A stretch of DNA of 64,000 bases from an uncultured Clostridia bacterium (GCA_944384855.1 CALWUY010000073.1:1-64000); one strand, 5' to 3'. Positions 17,229 through 27,726 are shown, numbered from the stretch's first letter. Notes: generated by a model not told the origin, from the sequence alone. Numbers and translations are program-made.

Positions 17229-17812
17229 TGTTATATCTCAGATTTATTTATGAATTTTTCAAAGCGGGTCTGTTCGCTATAGGCGGAGGCATGGCAACGA
17301 TACCCTTTCTTTACGATATTTCTGATTCTACAGGATGGTTTACTCACACCGACCTTGCAAATATGATAGCAGTAAGCGAATCTACACCCGGTCCTATAGG
17401 CATAAATATGGCTACATACGTCGGATTTGTCACCGGGAACGCGCATGACGGTATAGCAGGCGCCGTTTTGGGAGCGGTAACCGCCACTGTGGGACTCGTC
17501 GCGCCGTCGATTATAATAATATTGATCATCGCGGCTGCTCTTAAGAATTTCCGCAATAACAAATATGTCAACAATGCATTTTACGGTCTCCGTCCGGCCT
17601 CCACCGGACTGATCGCCGCCGCAGGACTCAGCGTGCTTTATTCAAACATGTTTATAGGTGAAACGGTGTCGCTTGCGGGTTTCAACTGGAAAGGTTTGAT
17701 TTTAGCGGTAATTTTATGGATATTGACAAATATCATACCTAAAGTCAAAAATCTGCATCCCATTGCTTTTATAGGCGCGTCCGCTGTCTGCGGAGTGATT
17801 TTTGCGATGTAA
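17228..17812 (+). CDS. chromate transporter, partner half (CHR family)
   Basis: 194 residues. Homologous to the preceding gene (FFKAGLFAIGGGMATIPFLYD and VSESTPGPIGINMATYVG) but with the opposite expected membrane topology. The start overlaps the upstream stop (TAATG), so translation is coupled. Together the two genes make one complete transporter. Confidence 0.9.
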   Translation: MLYLRFIYEFFKAGLFAIGGGMATIPFLYDISDSTGWFTHTDLANMIAVSESTPGPIGINMATYVGFVTGNAHDGIAGAVLGAVTATVGLVAPSIIIILIIAAALKNFRNNKYVNNAFYGLRPASTGLIAAAGLSVLYSNMFIGETVSLAGFNWKGLILAVILWILTNIIPKVKNLHPIAFIGASAVCGVIFAM

Positions 17813-17864
17813 ATTTTATTTTTCATAACATACACTAAATATATAATAACACAAATATCGGTAA

Positions 17865-17918
17865 TTCATATAATTAAAACGTCCGGCATGGTAATGCCGG
17901 ACGTTTTAATTATATGAA
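17865..17918. terminator. long bidirectional terminator
   Basis: A 25-base perfect inverted repeat (17865-17889 and 17894-17918) with a GGTA loop. The stem core is AAAACGTCCGGCAT, flanked by AT-rich arms. It lies between the converging chromate and pyrimidine transcripts and can serve both. Confidence 0.88.
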
Positions 17919-17952
17919 CAATATGAAAGCCCTTATCAAAAGATTATATTAT

Positions 17953-18759
17953 TCAGCGTTTGAGCGCAGTAAGTATTTCCCCGGCAGATTCCATTACAAA
18001 ATCCGGTTTTTCTATAGAGGCATTCAAAATTTCCCTTGTAGTCTCGCCGCTCAATACAAGTATTGTCACGGCTTTTGCATTGATTCCGCTCTTGATATCG
18101 GTATATATCCTGTCCCCTACAACTGCGGTATCACTCGGGGCGCAGCGCTTTTTCTCCATGGCAAGCTGCGGCATCAGCGGTTCGGGCTTTCCTATAAAAA
18201 CAGGTCTCCTCCCCGATACGTTATAAAGCATATCGCAAACGCTTCCGCAATCCGGCACGCTTCCGAATTCAGTAGGACAAACATAGTCCGGATTAGTCGC
18301 GATATACGGAATATCCTTTTTTGTGAGCAGCAATTCCGAAATATCCCTGAGCTTTTTAAAATTAAGCTCAGTATCAAAGCCCATTACTATGCATTCCGTG
18401 CGCCTCAAATTCCCGGTGACTTCAAAGCCGGCGGATCCAAGCTCGGCTTTAAGCGACCGCGTTCCGCAGACATAAAGCGGTTTGCCCTTATGATGCTTGT
18501 TCAAGTAATACGCTGTTGCCATGGAAGAGGTCATAAAATCATCACAACGGGCTTCTATGCCCAATTTTTCAAGCTTCTTAACGTAATCATCTGCGCTTTT
18601 CGAGGAATTATTGGTCATAAAAAGATAGTCCGCTCCGTTTCTGCGGATAGTTTTTAAAAGCTCGCTTGTAAACGGATAAAGACGGTCGCCCAAACAGAGC
18701 GTACCGTCCATATCAAAAAGAAAGAGTTTAATATTCTTGATCGCCGCGATTTTATCCAT
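17953..18759 (-). CDS. HAD-IIA sugar/nucleotide phosphatase (NagD-like)
   Basis: 268 residues from the ATG next to the pyrI stop; a longer frame exists but would overlap pyrI. HAD motif I FLFDMDGTLCLGD, motif II FMTNNSS, motif III lysine in GKPEPLM, and motif IV VVGDRIYTDI are all present, with the class IIA cap. NagD relatives dephosphorylate UMP and small sugar phosphates. As the last gene of the pyr operon it may trim excess pyrimidine nucleotide, but that is inference. Confidence 0.85.
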   Translation of the reverse strand: MDKIAAIKNIKLFLFDMDGTLCLGDRLYPFTSELLKTIRRNGADYLFMTNNSSKSADDYVKKLEKLGIEARCDDFMTSSMATAYYLNKHHKGKPLYVCGTRSLKAELGSAGFEVTGNLRRTECIVMGFDTELNFKKLRDISELLLTKKDIPYIATNPDYVCPTEFGSVPDCGSVCDMLYNVSGRRPVFIGKPEPLMPQLAMEKKRCAPSDTAVVGDRIYTDIKSGINAKAVTILVLSGETTREILNASIEKPDFVMESAGEILTALKR

Positions 18760-18760
18760 A

Positions 18761-19177
18761 TTATTTTGCCTTTGTTTCACAGTAAAGACAGCGGTATATA
18801 CGGTTTTCCCTGTCAGCCAGCGTAAAAACATGGGGCAGCTCCTGTTCGGTTGCCGAAATGCAGCGCGGATTTTTGCAGAACAGAACGTTAGTAAGCTTCT
18901 GCGGCAGCTCAATGCTCTTTTTCTCCACGTTTTTGCCGTCTTTTATTATATTCACCGTAATGTCAGGGTCGATATACCCTATGATATCGGTATTTACTTC
19001 TATATCAGCATCTATTTTTATGATATCCTTTTTCCCCATTTTCCTTGACGGCACGTTCCTTATAAGCGCTACCGAACAGTCAAGTCTGTCAAGCCCCAAA
19101 AGAGAGTATATTTTCATCCCCTTACCCGCTGTGATATGATCTAACACTATTCCGTTTTTTATCTCGTCAACCGTCAT
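18761..19177 (-). CDS. pyrI: aspartate carbamoyltransferase regulatory subunit
   Basis: 138 residues. Allosteric domain at the N-terminus and a four-cysteine zinc site at the C-terminus (FCKNPRCI...YRCLYC). The family binds CTP/ATP and zinc and assembles with PyrB. GGAGG overlaps the end of pyrB and the ATG directly follows its stop. The HAD gene begins one base after its stop. Confidence 0.93.
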   Translation of the reverse strand: MTVDEIKNGIVLDHITAGKGMKIYSLLGLDRLDCSVALIRNVPSRKMGKKDIIKIDADIEVNTDIIGYIDPDITVNIIKDGKNVEKKSIELPQKLTNVLFCKNPRCISATEQELPHVFTLADRENRIYRCLYCETKAK

Positions 19178-20089
19178 TTATTCCACCTCCAAAAGTTTAA
19201 GAATAAGCGCCATACGCATATATTTACCGTAAAGCACCTGCTTGAAATAGCAAGCGCGCGGATCGCTGTCAATAGAGACGCTTATTTCATTTACTCTCGG
19301 CAGCGGATGCATTATCGATAGATCGGGTCTTGCATTTTGCAGTTTTTCAGGTGTTAGAATGTAACTGTCTTTCAGTCTCAAATATTCTTCCTCGTTAAAG
19401 AAACGCTCTCTTTGCACACGAGTCATATAAAGAATGTCAAAACTGCTCATTGCCGATTCCAGATCGGTAGTTTCACTGTATGAAATACCGTCCCTTTCAA
19501 GCGAAGCTTTAACATAATCTGGGATTTTAAGCTCATTCGGAGAAACAAACACAAACCTTACGCCGCTGTATCTTCTCAATGCAGAAATAAGCGAATGAAC
19601 CGTTCTGCCGAATTTCAAATCTCCGCAGAAACCCACCGTAAGATTTTCAAAGCGACCTTTTTCACGGTGAATGGTCAGCAGGTCGGCAAGTGTCTGTGTG
19701 GGATGGTTATGTCCGCCGTCTCCCGCGTTTATCACAGGTACTCCGGCGTTCATAGCCGCTACCAGCGGAGCCCCTTCCTTAGGATGTCTCATAGCTATTA
19801 TATCCGCGTAGCAGCTTACGGTCTTCGCCGTATCGGCAACGCTTTCCCCCTTAGCCGCCGATGAGCTCTGCGACTCCGAAAAGCCTAAAACATTACCGCC
19901 CAGTTCATACATTGCAGCCTCAAAGCTGAGCCTTGTCCTTGTAGACGGCTCAAAAAACAAAGTCGCCAGCTTCTTGCCCGCACACTTGTGCGCATACTTT
20001 GCCGGATTGTTTATAATATCATCCGCCGTCTCAATGAGCTCTTCTATTTCTTTAGTGGTAAGCTCAGAAATATCAATCAAACTTCTCAT
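19178..20089 (-). CDS. pyrB: aspartate carbamoyltransferase catalytic subunit
   Basis: 303 residues. Condenses carbamoyl phosphate with aspartate. The carbamoyl-phosphate motif [15 protein letters not shown] is intact, as is HPLPRVNEI near the C-terminus. The FGRTVHSL segment is also typical. AAAAGGGA precedes the ATG. Paired with pyrI, so it probably forms a regulated holoenzyme of the E. coli type rather than the free trimer of Bacillus. Confidence 0.96.
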   Translation of the reverse strand: MRSLIDISELTTKEIEELIETADDIINNPAKYAHKCAGKKLATLFFEPSTRTRLSFEAAMYELGGNVLGFSESQSSSAAKGESVADTAKTVSCYADIIAMRHPKEGAPLVAAMNAGVPVINAGDGGHNHPTQTLADLLTIHREKGRFENLTVGFCGDLKFGRTVHSLISALRRYSGVRFVFVSPNELKIPDYVKASLERDGISYSETTDLESAMSSFDILYMTRVQRERFFNEEEYLRLKDSYILTPEKLQNARPDLSIMHPLPRVNEISVSIDSDPRACYFKQVLYGKYMRMALILKLLEVE

Positions 20090-20113
20090 AATAAAATTCC
20101 CTTTTAAAATAAA

Positions 20114-20767
20114 TTATTTTGCTCCGTTGACAGCAAGATAATTTTTTATACGTTCTACATTTTCGCGGTTTTTGCCGTCTTGCTCAAGATATTCAATAAT
20201 ATCGTAAACATCTACAACGGAATAAACCGGAAAACCGAACTGATCGCTTATCTCAGCCATTGCGCTCTTTTCGGTTTTTCCCTTTTCCCTGCGGTCTACC
20301 ATTACAAATGCCGCCGCTACACTGACGCCTTCCAGCGAAGAAAGAATATCCATGCTTTCCCTTATAGCCGTACCCGCCGTTATAACATCCTCTACTATAA
20401 CTATTTCCTCTCCCGGCTGAGGCTTGTATCCGACAAATACTCCGCCTTCTCCGTGATCTTTTTCTTCCTTGCGGTTAAAGAAGAAAGGAACGTCAAGTCC
20501 GTCTTTTGCCAGCGCCACCGCGGCAGATACGGCAATCGGTATACCCTTATAAGCGGGACCGTAAAGAACCGTACGCTTTTTTCCGATTTTTTCAAAATAG
20601 GCTTTCGCGTAAAATTCACCGAGCTTACATATTTGATCTCCGGTTTTTATGTCTCCCGCATTTATAAAATAAGGGATCTTTCTGCCCGATTTGGCTGTGA
20701 AATCTCCGAACTTCAACACTCCCGCTTCTTCAAGAAACTGTATAAATTCTCTTTTATAGCTTTCCAT
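20114..20767 (-). CDS. pyrE: orotate phosphoribosyltransferase
   Basis: 217 residues. Transfers orotate to PRPP to form OMP. The PRPP loop IVIVEDVITAGTAIRE and the RKEEKDHGEGG flexible loop are present. AGGGAG precedes the ATG. It lies 38 bases after pyrF in the operon. Confidence 0.95.
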   Translation of the reverse strand: MESYKREFIQFLEEAGVLKFGDFTAKSGRKIPYFINAGDIKTGDQICKLGEFYAKAYFEKIGKKRTVLYGPAYKGIPIAVSAAVALAKDGLDVPFFFNRKEEKDHGEGGVFVGYKPQPGEEIVIVEDVITAGTAIRESMDILSSLEGVSVAAAFVMVDRREKGKTEKSAMAEISDQFGFPVYSVVDVYDIIEYLEQDGKNRENVERIKNYLAVNGAK

Positions 20768-20805
20768 TTTATACTCCCTTTTGATTATTTTATTTTAAAC
20801 CGGCG

Positions 20806-21504
20806 TCAGCCGCAAAATTCAGCCACACAGCGCCCGTAAGCCGCCGCCGGATCCGCCGCGGCGGTTATAGGTCTTCCCACAACAATATAATCGCTGCCTA
20901 TTTCCTTTGCCTGCGCAGGAGTCATAACACGGCGCTGATCTCCCCGGTCGCCGTCGGCAAAACGAACGCCCGGCGTGACGGTCAAAAAGCCTTTGCCGCA
21001 TACATCGTGTACCTTTTGAGACTCAAGAGGAGAGCATACTACTCCGTCAAGTCCCGCTTTTGCGGCATTTGATGCGTAATGCATAACCACCTTGTCAATA
21101 GGTTCTTTTATAAGCAGGTCCTTTTCCATGCGTTCCTGATCGGTGGAGGTAAGCTGGGTGACTGCAATAAGCAAAGGACGCGTACCGTCCGGGCGGGTGA
21201 GTCCCTCCAAAGCCGCTTCCATCATAGAAATCGTTCCGGCGGCATGCAGGTTCGTCATATCCACATCAAGATGCGACAAAACCGACATAGCCTTTTTTAC
21301 GGTATTAGGGATATCGTGAAGCTTTAAATCAAGGAATATTTTATGACCCCTTGCCTTAAGCTCCCGCACAATATCCGGACCTTCCGAATAAAACAACTCC
21401 ATTCCTATCTTCACAAACGGTTTTTTGCCCGTAAATTTATCCAAAAAAGCAAACGTTTCTTCTCTGCCGGCAAAATCGCAGGCTATGATAACATCCTTAC
21501 CCAT
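20806..21504 (-). CDS. pyrF: orotidine 5'-phosphate decarboxylase
   Basis: 232 residues. Decarboxylates OMP to UMP. Catalytic Asp/Lys array in FLDLKLHDIPNTVKKAM, with VTPGVRFADGDRGDQRRVMTP and the phosphate-binding VVGRPI loop. The start overlaps the pyrD stop (TGATG), giving translational coupling. Confidence 0.95.
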   Translation of the reverse strand: MGKDVIIACDFAGREETFAFLDKFTGKKPFVKIGMELFYSEGPDIVRELKARGHKIFLDLKLHDIPNTVKKAMSVLSHLDVDMTNLHAAGTISMMEAALEGLTRPDGTRPLLIAVTQLTSTDQERMEKDLLIKEPIDKVVMHYASNAAKAGLDGVVCSPLESQKVHDVCGKGFLTVTPGVRFADGDRGDQRRVMTPAQAKEIGSDYIVVGRPITAAADPAAAYGRCVAEFCG

Positions 21505-22415
21505 CAGTGCGCTCCTCCTATAATTTCAGTTAAACTTTTGATTCTGTATTTCTCCATAACCCGAGGTAAATCTTCGATAATATTCTTGCAGGCGAACGGC
21601 TCGACTAAATTTGCCGCGCCTACCTCAACCGCTGCTGCTCCCGCAAGCATCATCTCAATTACATCTTCGGCTGAAGCGACTCCCCCCATGCCTATGATCG
21701 GAATTTTTACCGCCTCATAGCAGTCATAAACCATTCTCAGCGCCACCGGTTTCACCGCAGGTCCCGAAAAGCCTCCGGTTTTATTGGCTAAAACCGGCTT
21801 TCCGGTTTTAAGATTTATCCTCATTCCCAAAAGTGTGTTTATAAGGCTTATTCCGTCCGCGCCGGCTGACTCGCAGGCTTTGGCGATTTCGGTTATATCC
21901 GTAACATTAGGCGAAAGTTTTATATATACCGGCTTATCCGCTACCTTTTTTACCGCTTTTGTGACCGCCTCCGCATTTTTAGCGCTTGTCCCGAAAGCCA
22001 GACCGCCTCCGTGAACATTCGGACAGGAAATGTTTATCTCAAACCAGCCTATCTGTTCCTCTTGGCTGAGCTTCGCACAGGTATAGGCATAGTCTTCAAC
22101 CGAAAATCCGCTCACATTTGCCATTACGGGCTTTGAAAAACATTTTTTGAGCTTCGGAAGTTCCTCGCTTATGACCTTTTCCACTCCGGGATTTTGAAGT
22201 CCCACGGAATTAAGCATTCCGCAGGGTGTTTCGGCAATTCGCGGTGTATCGTTGCCGAATCTCGGCTCTTTTGTAGTACCTTTAAATGAAAATGTACCCA
22301 ATATATTTATATCATACAGCTCTGCAAACTCATATCCGAACCCGAAGGTACCGCTTGCCGGTATCACAGGATTTGAAATCTCAATACCGCTTAAGTTAAC
22401 CCTGGTATCTACCAT
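21504..22415 (-). CDS. pyrD: dihydroorotate dehydrogenase B, catalytic subunit
   Basis: 303 residues from ATG 22415 (GGAGGAG just upstream); the longer frame runs into pyrK. FMN enzyme of class 1B: the active-site base is the cysteine in [13 protein letters not shown], not serine as in class 2. Uses NAD+ through the PyrK subunit encoded just upstream, with which it overlaps by 7 bases. Confidence 0.95.
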   Translation of the reverse strand: MVDTRVNLSGIEISNPVIPASGTFGFGYEFAELYDINILGTFSFKGTTKEPRFGNDTPRIAETPCGMLNSVGLQNPGVEKVISEELPKLKKCFSKPVMANVSGFSVEDYAYTCAKLSQEEQIGWFEINISCPNVHGGGLAFGTSAKNAEAVTKAVKKVADKPVYIKLSPNVTDITEIAKACESAGADGISLINTLLGMRINLKTGKPVLANKTGGFSGPAVKPVALRMVYDCYEAVKIPIIGMGGVASAEDVIEMMLAGAAAVEVGAANLVEPFACKNIIEDLPRVMEKYRIKSLTEIIGGAH

Positions 22416-23140
22416 ATTATCTCCTCCCTTACAAGTACCGGACCGTCCTTGCAGATACGTTTGCTGCCGTATTTCGTTTTGCAGCTGCATCCCATACAAG
22501 CTCCGAATCCGCATCCCATACGTTCCTCAAAACTGTACTGTCCGCTTGTCTGCGCAATACTCTCTATCGCCCTGAACATCGGCTCAGGACCGCAGGTGTA
22601 AAAGTAATCATACTTTATTTTGCACATAGCGTCGGTCACAAAACCCTTTACGCCGTACGACCCGTCGGCTGTGGTCACCGTAACGTCGGCGCCCAGTTCC
22701 GAAAATTCCTTTTCATAGAAAATCTCGTTTTCGGTGTTAAATCCCAAAATTACCGAAACCTTTTTGCCTGCGTCAATAAGTTCCTTGCACAGCCTGTAAA
22801 GCGGCGGTATACCTACACCTCCGCCTATAAGCACCGGTTCCTCTCCCGATTTTTTTATATCAAATCCGTTGCCGAGACCCACGAGAATATCGAAAGTATT
22901 GCCTTTCATGGCCCTGCTCATAATTTCGGTGCCCTCGCCTACAACCTTGTAAATTACAGTAATCCTGCCGTCCTGATAATCGCAGACCGAAATCGGCCGT
23001 CTTAAATATAATCCTTCTGTTTTAAAGTTTATAAACTGCCCCGGAGCTTTCAGCGCCGAAGTATCTCCCGCAAGCTCCATTTTAAATACGGCAGGCGCTA
23101 TTTCTTCATTTAATATAACAGTGTAAATTCCCTGAGTCAT
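22409..23140 (-). CDS. pyrK: dihydroorotate dehydrogenase B, electron-transfer subunit
   Basis: 243 residues from ATG 23140, which has AGGAG. FAD-binding domain ([11 protein letters not shown]), NAD-binding domain ([17 protein letters not shown]) and a C-terminal [2Fe-2S] site with the pattern [12 protein letters not shown]...RICKDGPV. It passes electrons from PyrD's FMN to NAD+. Starts two bases before the end of carB. Confidence 0.95.
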   Translation of the reverse strand: MTQGIYTVILNEEIAPAVFKMELAGDTSALKAPGQFINFKTEGLYLRRPISVCDYQDGRITVIYKVVGEGTEIMSRAMKGNTFDILVGLGNGFDIKKSGEEPVLIGGGVGIPPLYRLCKELIDAGKKVSVILGFNTENEIFYEKEFSELGADVTVTTADGSYGVKGFVTDAMCKIKYDYFYTCGPEPMFRAIESIAQTSGQYSFEERMGCGFGACMGCSCKTKYGSKRICKDGPVLVREEIIW

Positions 23141-23141
23141 G

Positions 23142-26100
23142 TCATTCTCCTGCTGCGGACTGCAGATTGTTTTTAGCATCAATCGTTGAAATCGTTATAG
23201 TGGTCTCTTCCAGAACATCTAGCAGAACTTTTACGGTATCCAGCGCCGTAAACAGAGTCACATTATTTTCGGTAGCGCACCTGCGTATCTCATACCCGTC
23301 GGTTACCGGTCCGGAAGAGGCAATGTCGCGCGTATTTATTATATAGGCAATATGCCCCTGACGTATGGCATTGGGTATCTCTTCGCTGCCTTCACCTATT
23401 TTTTTAAGCACATGTGTGCGGATTCCGTTTGACTTCAAAAATTCGGCCGTACCTCCTGTTGCCTCAATATTGAATCCCAGGTTATAAAAACGGCGTATCA
23501 GCGGAAGCGCTTCCTGTTTGTCACAGTCTGCTATTGTAGCAAACACCGTACCATAATTCTGCAGTTTCATTCCGCTGGCCTGCAGCGCCTTATACAGCGC
23601 ACGGTTCAGCTTGTCGTCATATCCTATGGCTTCTCCGGTCGACTTCATTTCGGGCGAAAGATATGCATCAAGTCCGCGTATCTTGTTGAAAGAAAATACC
23701 GGAACCTTAACATAATGACGCTTCTTTTCTGTCGGGTAGATATCAAAAATTCCCTGCTCCTTAAGAGATTTCCCCAGAATAACCTCGGTGGCGATATCCG
23801 CAAGACTGTAACCGGTAGCTTTTGAAAGGAACGGAACCGTTCTTGATGAACGTGGGTTCACCTCGATTATATATACATCGTCATTCTTATCGACAATAAA
23901 CTGTATATTGTAAAGTCCTATTATACCTATTCCGAGTCCCAGCTTTTTGGCGTACTGCAAAATTATTCCCTTTACCCTGTCGGAAATACTGAAAGCGGGA
24001 TAAACGCTTATTGAGTCGCCCGAATGTATTCCGGTACGTTCTACCAGTTCCATTATGCCCGGTACAAATACATCTCTGCCGTCACATATAGCGTCAACCT
24101 CAACCTCTTTGCCCGCAATGTACTTGTCCACAAGCACCGGCTTGTCCTTATCTATTTCAACCGCGGTTTTGAGGTAATGTTTAAGCTGTTCTTCATCAGC
24201 CACAATCTGCATTGCCCTGCCGCCCAATACAAACGACGGTCTCACCAGCACAGGATATCCTATTTCTGCGGCAGCCGCGATACCTTCCCTGATATCGGTT
24301 ACCGCTTTACCCTTAGGCTGAGGAATGTCAAGCGATTTCAACACCTTTTCAAAACTGTCGCGGTTTTCTGCGCGCTCGATAGCGTCGCAGTCGGTACCGA
24401 TTATTTTCACTCCCCGTTTCATAAGCGGTTCGGCAAGATTTATTGCCGTCTGTCCTCCCAGAGAGGCAATGACCCCTTCGGGTTTTTCAAATTCGATTAT
24501 ATTCATAACGTCCTCTGCCGTAAGCGGTTCAAAATACAGCTTGTCGGAGCAGGTATAATCAGTGGAGACAGTTTCGGGATTATTATTTATTATTATTGCT
24601 TCATATCCCGATTCTTTTATGGTTGTAACGGCGTGAACAGTGGAATAGTCAAACTCGACTCCCTGTCCTATCCGTATAGGACCGGCTCCCAGAACAACAA
24701 TTTTCTTTCTGTCTGTCAGAACAGAAGCGTTATTTCCCTGATATGACGAATAAAAATACGGAATGTAAGCGTTTGTATGGCAGGTATCCACCATTTTGTA
24801 AACCGGGAAAATATTCTCCGCTTTTCTCATCTCAAAAACTTCTGTTTCGGATTTGCCCCAGAGCTCCGCAATATACTTATCACTGAAGCCCATAGTCTTT
24901 GCTTCTCTCAAAATCCCGATATTTCCGGGATTGGACGCGACTTTTTCTTCGAGGTTTACTATCCTCTGCAATGCCTCGAGGAAAAATTCGGTAATGGCGG
25001 TGACCCCGTGTATTTTTTCCACACTCGTGCCCAGGCGCATAAGCTGTGCTATAGCAAAAATATTGTCATCCTTAAACTCGCTTATATAACTGAGCAGTTC
25101 ATCCTCAGATTTATTGTCGAATTTCGGAAGACGGAAATGACAGGCGCCGATTTCCAGCGATCTAACCGATTTTAAAAGACATTCCTCCAGCGTAGAGCCT
25201 ATTCCCATGACCTCTCCGGTAGCCTTCATCTGAGTGCCGAGCGTATTCGGTGCTCCGGCAAATTTGTCAAACGGAAAACGCGGAAGCTTGGCCACAACAT
25301 AATCAAGGCTCGGTTCGAACGCGGCATTGGTATTTGCTATGGCAATATCCTCCAGCGCCATTCCCACTGCAATCTTTGCTGTAACACGCGCGATCGGATA
25401 TCCGCTCGCCTTTGAGGCCAGTGCCGAAGACCGCGATACACGCGGATTGACTTCAATAAGATAATATTCACTCGAATGGGGATTCAGTGCAAACTGGACA
25501 TTACATCCGCCCTCGATTTTAAGTTCTTTTATAATTTTAATTGCGCTGTCATTAAGCATTTTCAGGTCGTGGTCGTTAAGGGTCATGATGGGCGCCACAA
25601 CTATGGAGTCTCCGGTATGCACACCGACCGGATCTATATTTTCCATTCCGCATATAGTTATTGCATGGTCGTTTGAGTCACGCATAACCTCAAATTCAAT
25701 TTCCTTGTACCCTTTTACGCTTTTCTCAATCAGCACCTGATGCACCGGAGAGAGTTTGAACGCGTTAATGCCTATGTCAGCGAGTTCTTCCTCATTGTTG
25801 GCAAATCCGCCGCCGGTGCCTCCGAGTGTAAACGCAGGACGCAGCACCACCGGATATCCTATTCTTGACGCCGCCGCCTTTGCCTCTTCAATACTGTATG
25901 TAATTTCAGAAGGAATTGTGGGTTCGCCTATTGACTGGCAAAGCTCCTTGAACAGCTCCCGGTCCTCCGCGCGGTTTATGCTTTCACTGCTTGTACCGAG
26001 AAGTTCTACTCCGCATTCTTTCAGAATGCCCTTTCTTTCAAGCTGCATGGCAAGATTAAGCCCGGTCTGTCCGCCTATGCCAGGGACAATTGCGTCCGGC

Positions 26101-26345
26101 CTCTCGTATCTGAGTATCTTTGCCACATACTCAAGAGTAAGCGGTTCCATATAAACCTTATCGGCAATAGTGGTATCGGTCATAATAGTAGCAGGATTAG
26201 AGTTGCACAGCACCACTTCATAACCCTCTTCCTTAAGCGCGAGACATGCCTGCGTACCGGCATAGTCAAATTCCGCCGCCTGTCCGATAACAATAGGTCC
26301 CGAACCGATAATCAGGATTTTTTTGATGTCTTTTCTCTTTGCCAT
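23142..26345 (-). CDS. carB: carbamoyl-phosphate synthase large subunit
   Basis: 1067 residues from ATG 26345 (GGGAGG upstream). Two homologous halves, each with a biotin-carboxylase-like ATP-grasp fold: IIGSGPIVIGQAAEFDYAGTQA at the start and VLGAGPIRIGQGVEFDYSTVHA at the centre, and a C-terminal MGS allosteric domain (residues about 930-1067). Makes carbamoyl phosphate for PyrB using ammonia delivered by CarA. No carA lies in this operon. Confidence 0.97.
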   Translation of the reverse strand: MAKRKDIKKILIIGSGPIVIGQAAEFDYAGTQACLALKEEGYEVVLCNSNPATIMTDTTIADKVYMEPLTLEYVAKILRYERPDAIVPGIGGQTGLNLAMQLERKGILKECGVELLGTSSESINRAEDRELFKELCQSIGEPTIPSEITYSIEEAKAAASRIGYPVVLRPAFTLGGTGGGFANNEEELADIGINAFKLSPVHQVLIEKSVKGYKEIEFEVMRDSNDHAITICGMENIDPVGVHTGDSIVVAPIMTLNDHDLKMLNDSAIKIIKELKIEGGCNVQFALNPHSSEYYLIEVNPRVSRSSALASKASGYPIARVTAKIAVGMALEDIAIANTNAAFEPSLDYVVAKLPRFPFDKFAGAPNTLGTQMKATGEVMGIGSTLEECLLKSVRSLEIGACHFRLPKFDNKSEDELLSYISEFKDDNIFAIAQLMRLGTSVEKIHGVTAITEFFLEALQRIVNLEEKVASNPGNIGILREAKTMGFSDKYIAELWGKSETEVFEMRKAENIFPVYKMVDTCHTNAYIPYFYSSYQGNNASVLTDRKKIVVLGAGPIRIGQGVEFDYSTVHAVTTIKESGYEAIIINNNPETVSTDYTCSDKLYFEPLTAEDVMNIIEFEKPEGVIASLGGQTAINLAEPLMKRGVKIIGTDCDAIERAENRDSFEKVLKSLDIPQPKGKAVTDIREGIAAAAEIGYPVLVRPSFVLGGRAMQIVADEEQLKHYLKTAVEIDKDKPVLVDKYIAGKEVEVDAICDGRDVFVPGIMELVERTGIHSGDSISVYPAFSISDRVKGIILQYAKKLGLGIGIIGLYNIQFIVDKNDDVYIIEVNPRSSRTVPFLSKATGYSLADIATEVILGKSLKEQGIFDIYPTEKKRHYVKVPVFSFNKIRGLDAYLSPEMKSTGEAIGYDDKLNRALYKALQASGMKLQNYGTVFATIADCDKQEALPLIRRFYNLGFNIEATGGTAEFLKSNGIRTHVLKKIGEGSEEIPNAIRQGHIAYIINTRDIASSGPVTDGYEIRRCATENNVTLFTALDTVKVLLDVLEETTITISTIDAKNNLQSAAGE

Positions 26346-26362
26346 TCTTATTCCTCCCAAAT

Positions 26363-27601
26363 TTATTCAAAACATTTATAAACTATTTTATTGCCGCAGA
26401 CCGTCAGCCTGCATACGCCGCTTAGCTTCTCATTTTCAAACGGAGTAGCTCTTCCAAGAGACAAAAAATCTTCTGTATCAACAACAAACTGACTGTCAAG
26501 ATCAAAAATGCAGAAGTCATCCGCAGGGCGTCCCAAAAACCGCATTCTCGGATTTACCGACATAAGTTCTACCAGTTTCCTAAGTGGTATGACTCCGGTT
26601 TTTACAAGCTTAGTGTAAAGAACCGCAAACGATGTCTCTATTCCAACCACTCCCATAAGGCTTTTTTCGAGTCCCTTCGACTTCTCCTCTTGTGAATGGG
26701 GGGCATGATCCGTAGCAATCATATCTATAGTACCGTCGATTATTCCGTTTATAAGAGCCTGTCTGTCCTGCTCGCTTCTTATAGGCGGATTCATTTTAAA
26801 CCTGCCCTCTTCCTTTAAATCCATATCGTTCATAACAAGATAATGAGGAGCCGTTTCACAGGTAACATCGATACCTCTTGCCTTTGCCTGCCTTATAAGC
26901 TCTACGCTTTCCTTGCATGATATATGACAGACATGATACTTACAGCCCGTTTTTTCGGCTAATCTGAGGTCTCTTTCTATCGGTCTCCATTCGCTTTCGC
27001 TGCAGATTCCCCTGTGACCGTGCAGCCTTGCGTACTCGCCGTCGTGAATATATCCGCCCTTCAAAAGACTGTTGTCTTCACAGTGAGCCACTATTATTTT
27101 GTCAAGCTTGGCGGCAAGCTTCATAGCTTCCAGCATAAGTTCTTCAGACTGCACTCCCCTGCCGTCATCGGAAAATCCTCCGCATAAATCCGCCATACCT
27201 TCAAAATCGCTTAATTTTTCTCCCTGCTGTCCTACGGTTATCGACCCGTACGGATGAACCCGTATTACTGCCTCGGATCGGATTATATCAAGCTGACTTT
27301 TCAAATGCTCCGCACTGTCGGGAACAGGATTCAGGTTCGGCATGGAAAAAACATCTGTATATCCTCCCCTGGCGCAAGCCAGGGTTCCGGTAGTCATATT
27401 CTCCTTATATGAAAAACCCGGCTCTCTAAGATGTACGTGAACATCACAAAAAGCCGGAAAAACAAAACAATTATTCAAATTGGAAATAATGGGACTGTCT
27501 AAAAATAAAAACTTATCGGGATTATTTATTTCAAATGTGAAATCACCCGATCTGAAATTACCTTTTTCATAAATATTTACACCTTGAAGGGTAAGTTTCA
27601 T
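26363..27601 (-). CDS. pyrC: dihydroorotase
   Basis: 412 residues from ATG 27601; a GTG one codon earlier is also possible. Class I zinc amidohydrolase that cyclises carbamoyl aspartate. Metal ligands in FCDVHVHLREPG, further histidines in VAHCEDN and HICHIS-type segments, and the catalytic ATDHAPHSQEEK. First gene of the pyr operon, 17 bases from carB. Confidence 0.95.
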   Translation of the reverse strand: MKLTLQGVNIYEKGNFRSGDFTFEINNPDKFLFLDSPIISNLNNCFVFPAFCDVHVHLREPGFSYKENMTTGTLACARGGYTDVFSMPNLNPVPDSAEHLKSQLDIIRSEAVIRVHPYGSITVGQQGEKLSDFEGMADLCGGFSDDGRGVQSEELMLEAMKLAAKLDKIIVAHCEDNSLLKGGYIHDGEYARLHGHRGICSESEWRPIERDLRLAEKTGCKYHVCHISCKESVELIRQAKARGIDVTCETAPHYLVMNDMDLKEEGRFKMNPPIRSEQDRQALINGIIDGTIDMIATDHAPHSQEEKSKGLEKSLMGVVGIETSFAVLYTKLVKTGVIPLRKLVELMSVNPRMRFLGRPADDFCIFDLDSQFVVDTEDFLSLGRATPFENEKLSGVCRLTVCGNKIVYKCFE

Positions 27602-27645
27602 CACCTGTCCGCCTTTCTCAAATTTCCAACATATTTATCTTATAT

Positions 27646-27674
27646 ATTTTATCATAACCAACATTTAAAGTCAA
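27646..27674 (-). promoter_or_regulatory. sigma-A promoter of the pyr operon
   Basis: On the minus strand TTGACT (27674-27669), a 17-base spacer and TAAAAT (27651-27646) place the start near 27639. The 5' leader is only about 40 bases. It has no room for a PyrR-type attenuator. Confidence 0.8.
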
Positions 27675-27726
27675 TAACAAAATTTTTTTCAATTCCATCA
27701 ATTTCTTATATAAAAATTTATATTCA

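Noticed and set aside
24024..24746. 240-codon plus-strand frame opposite carB
   Set aside because: carB is certain, and no ribosome site or family supports the opposite frame.
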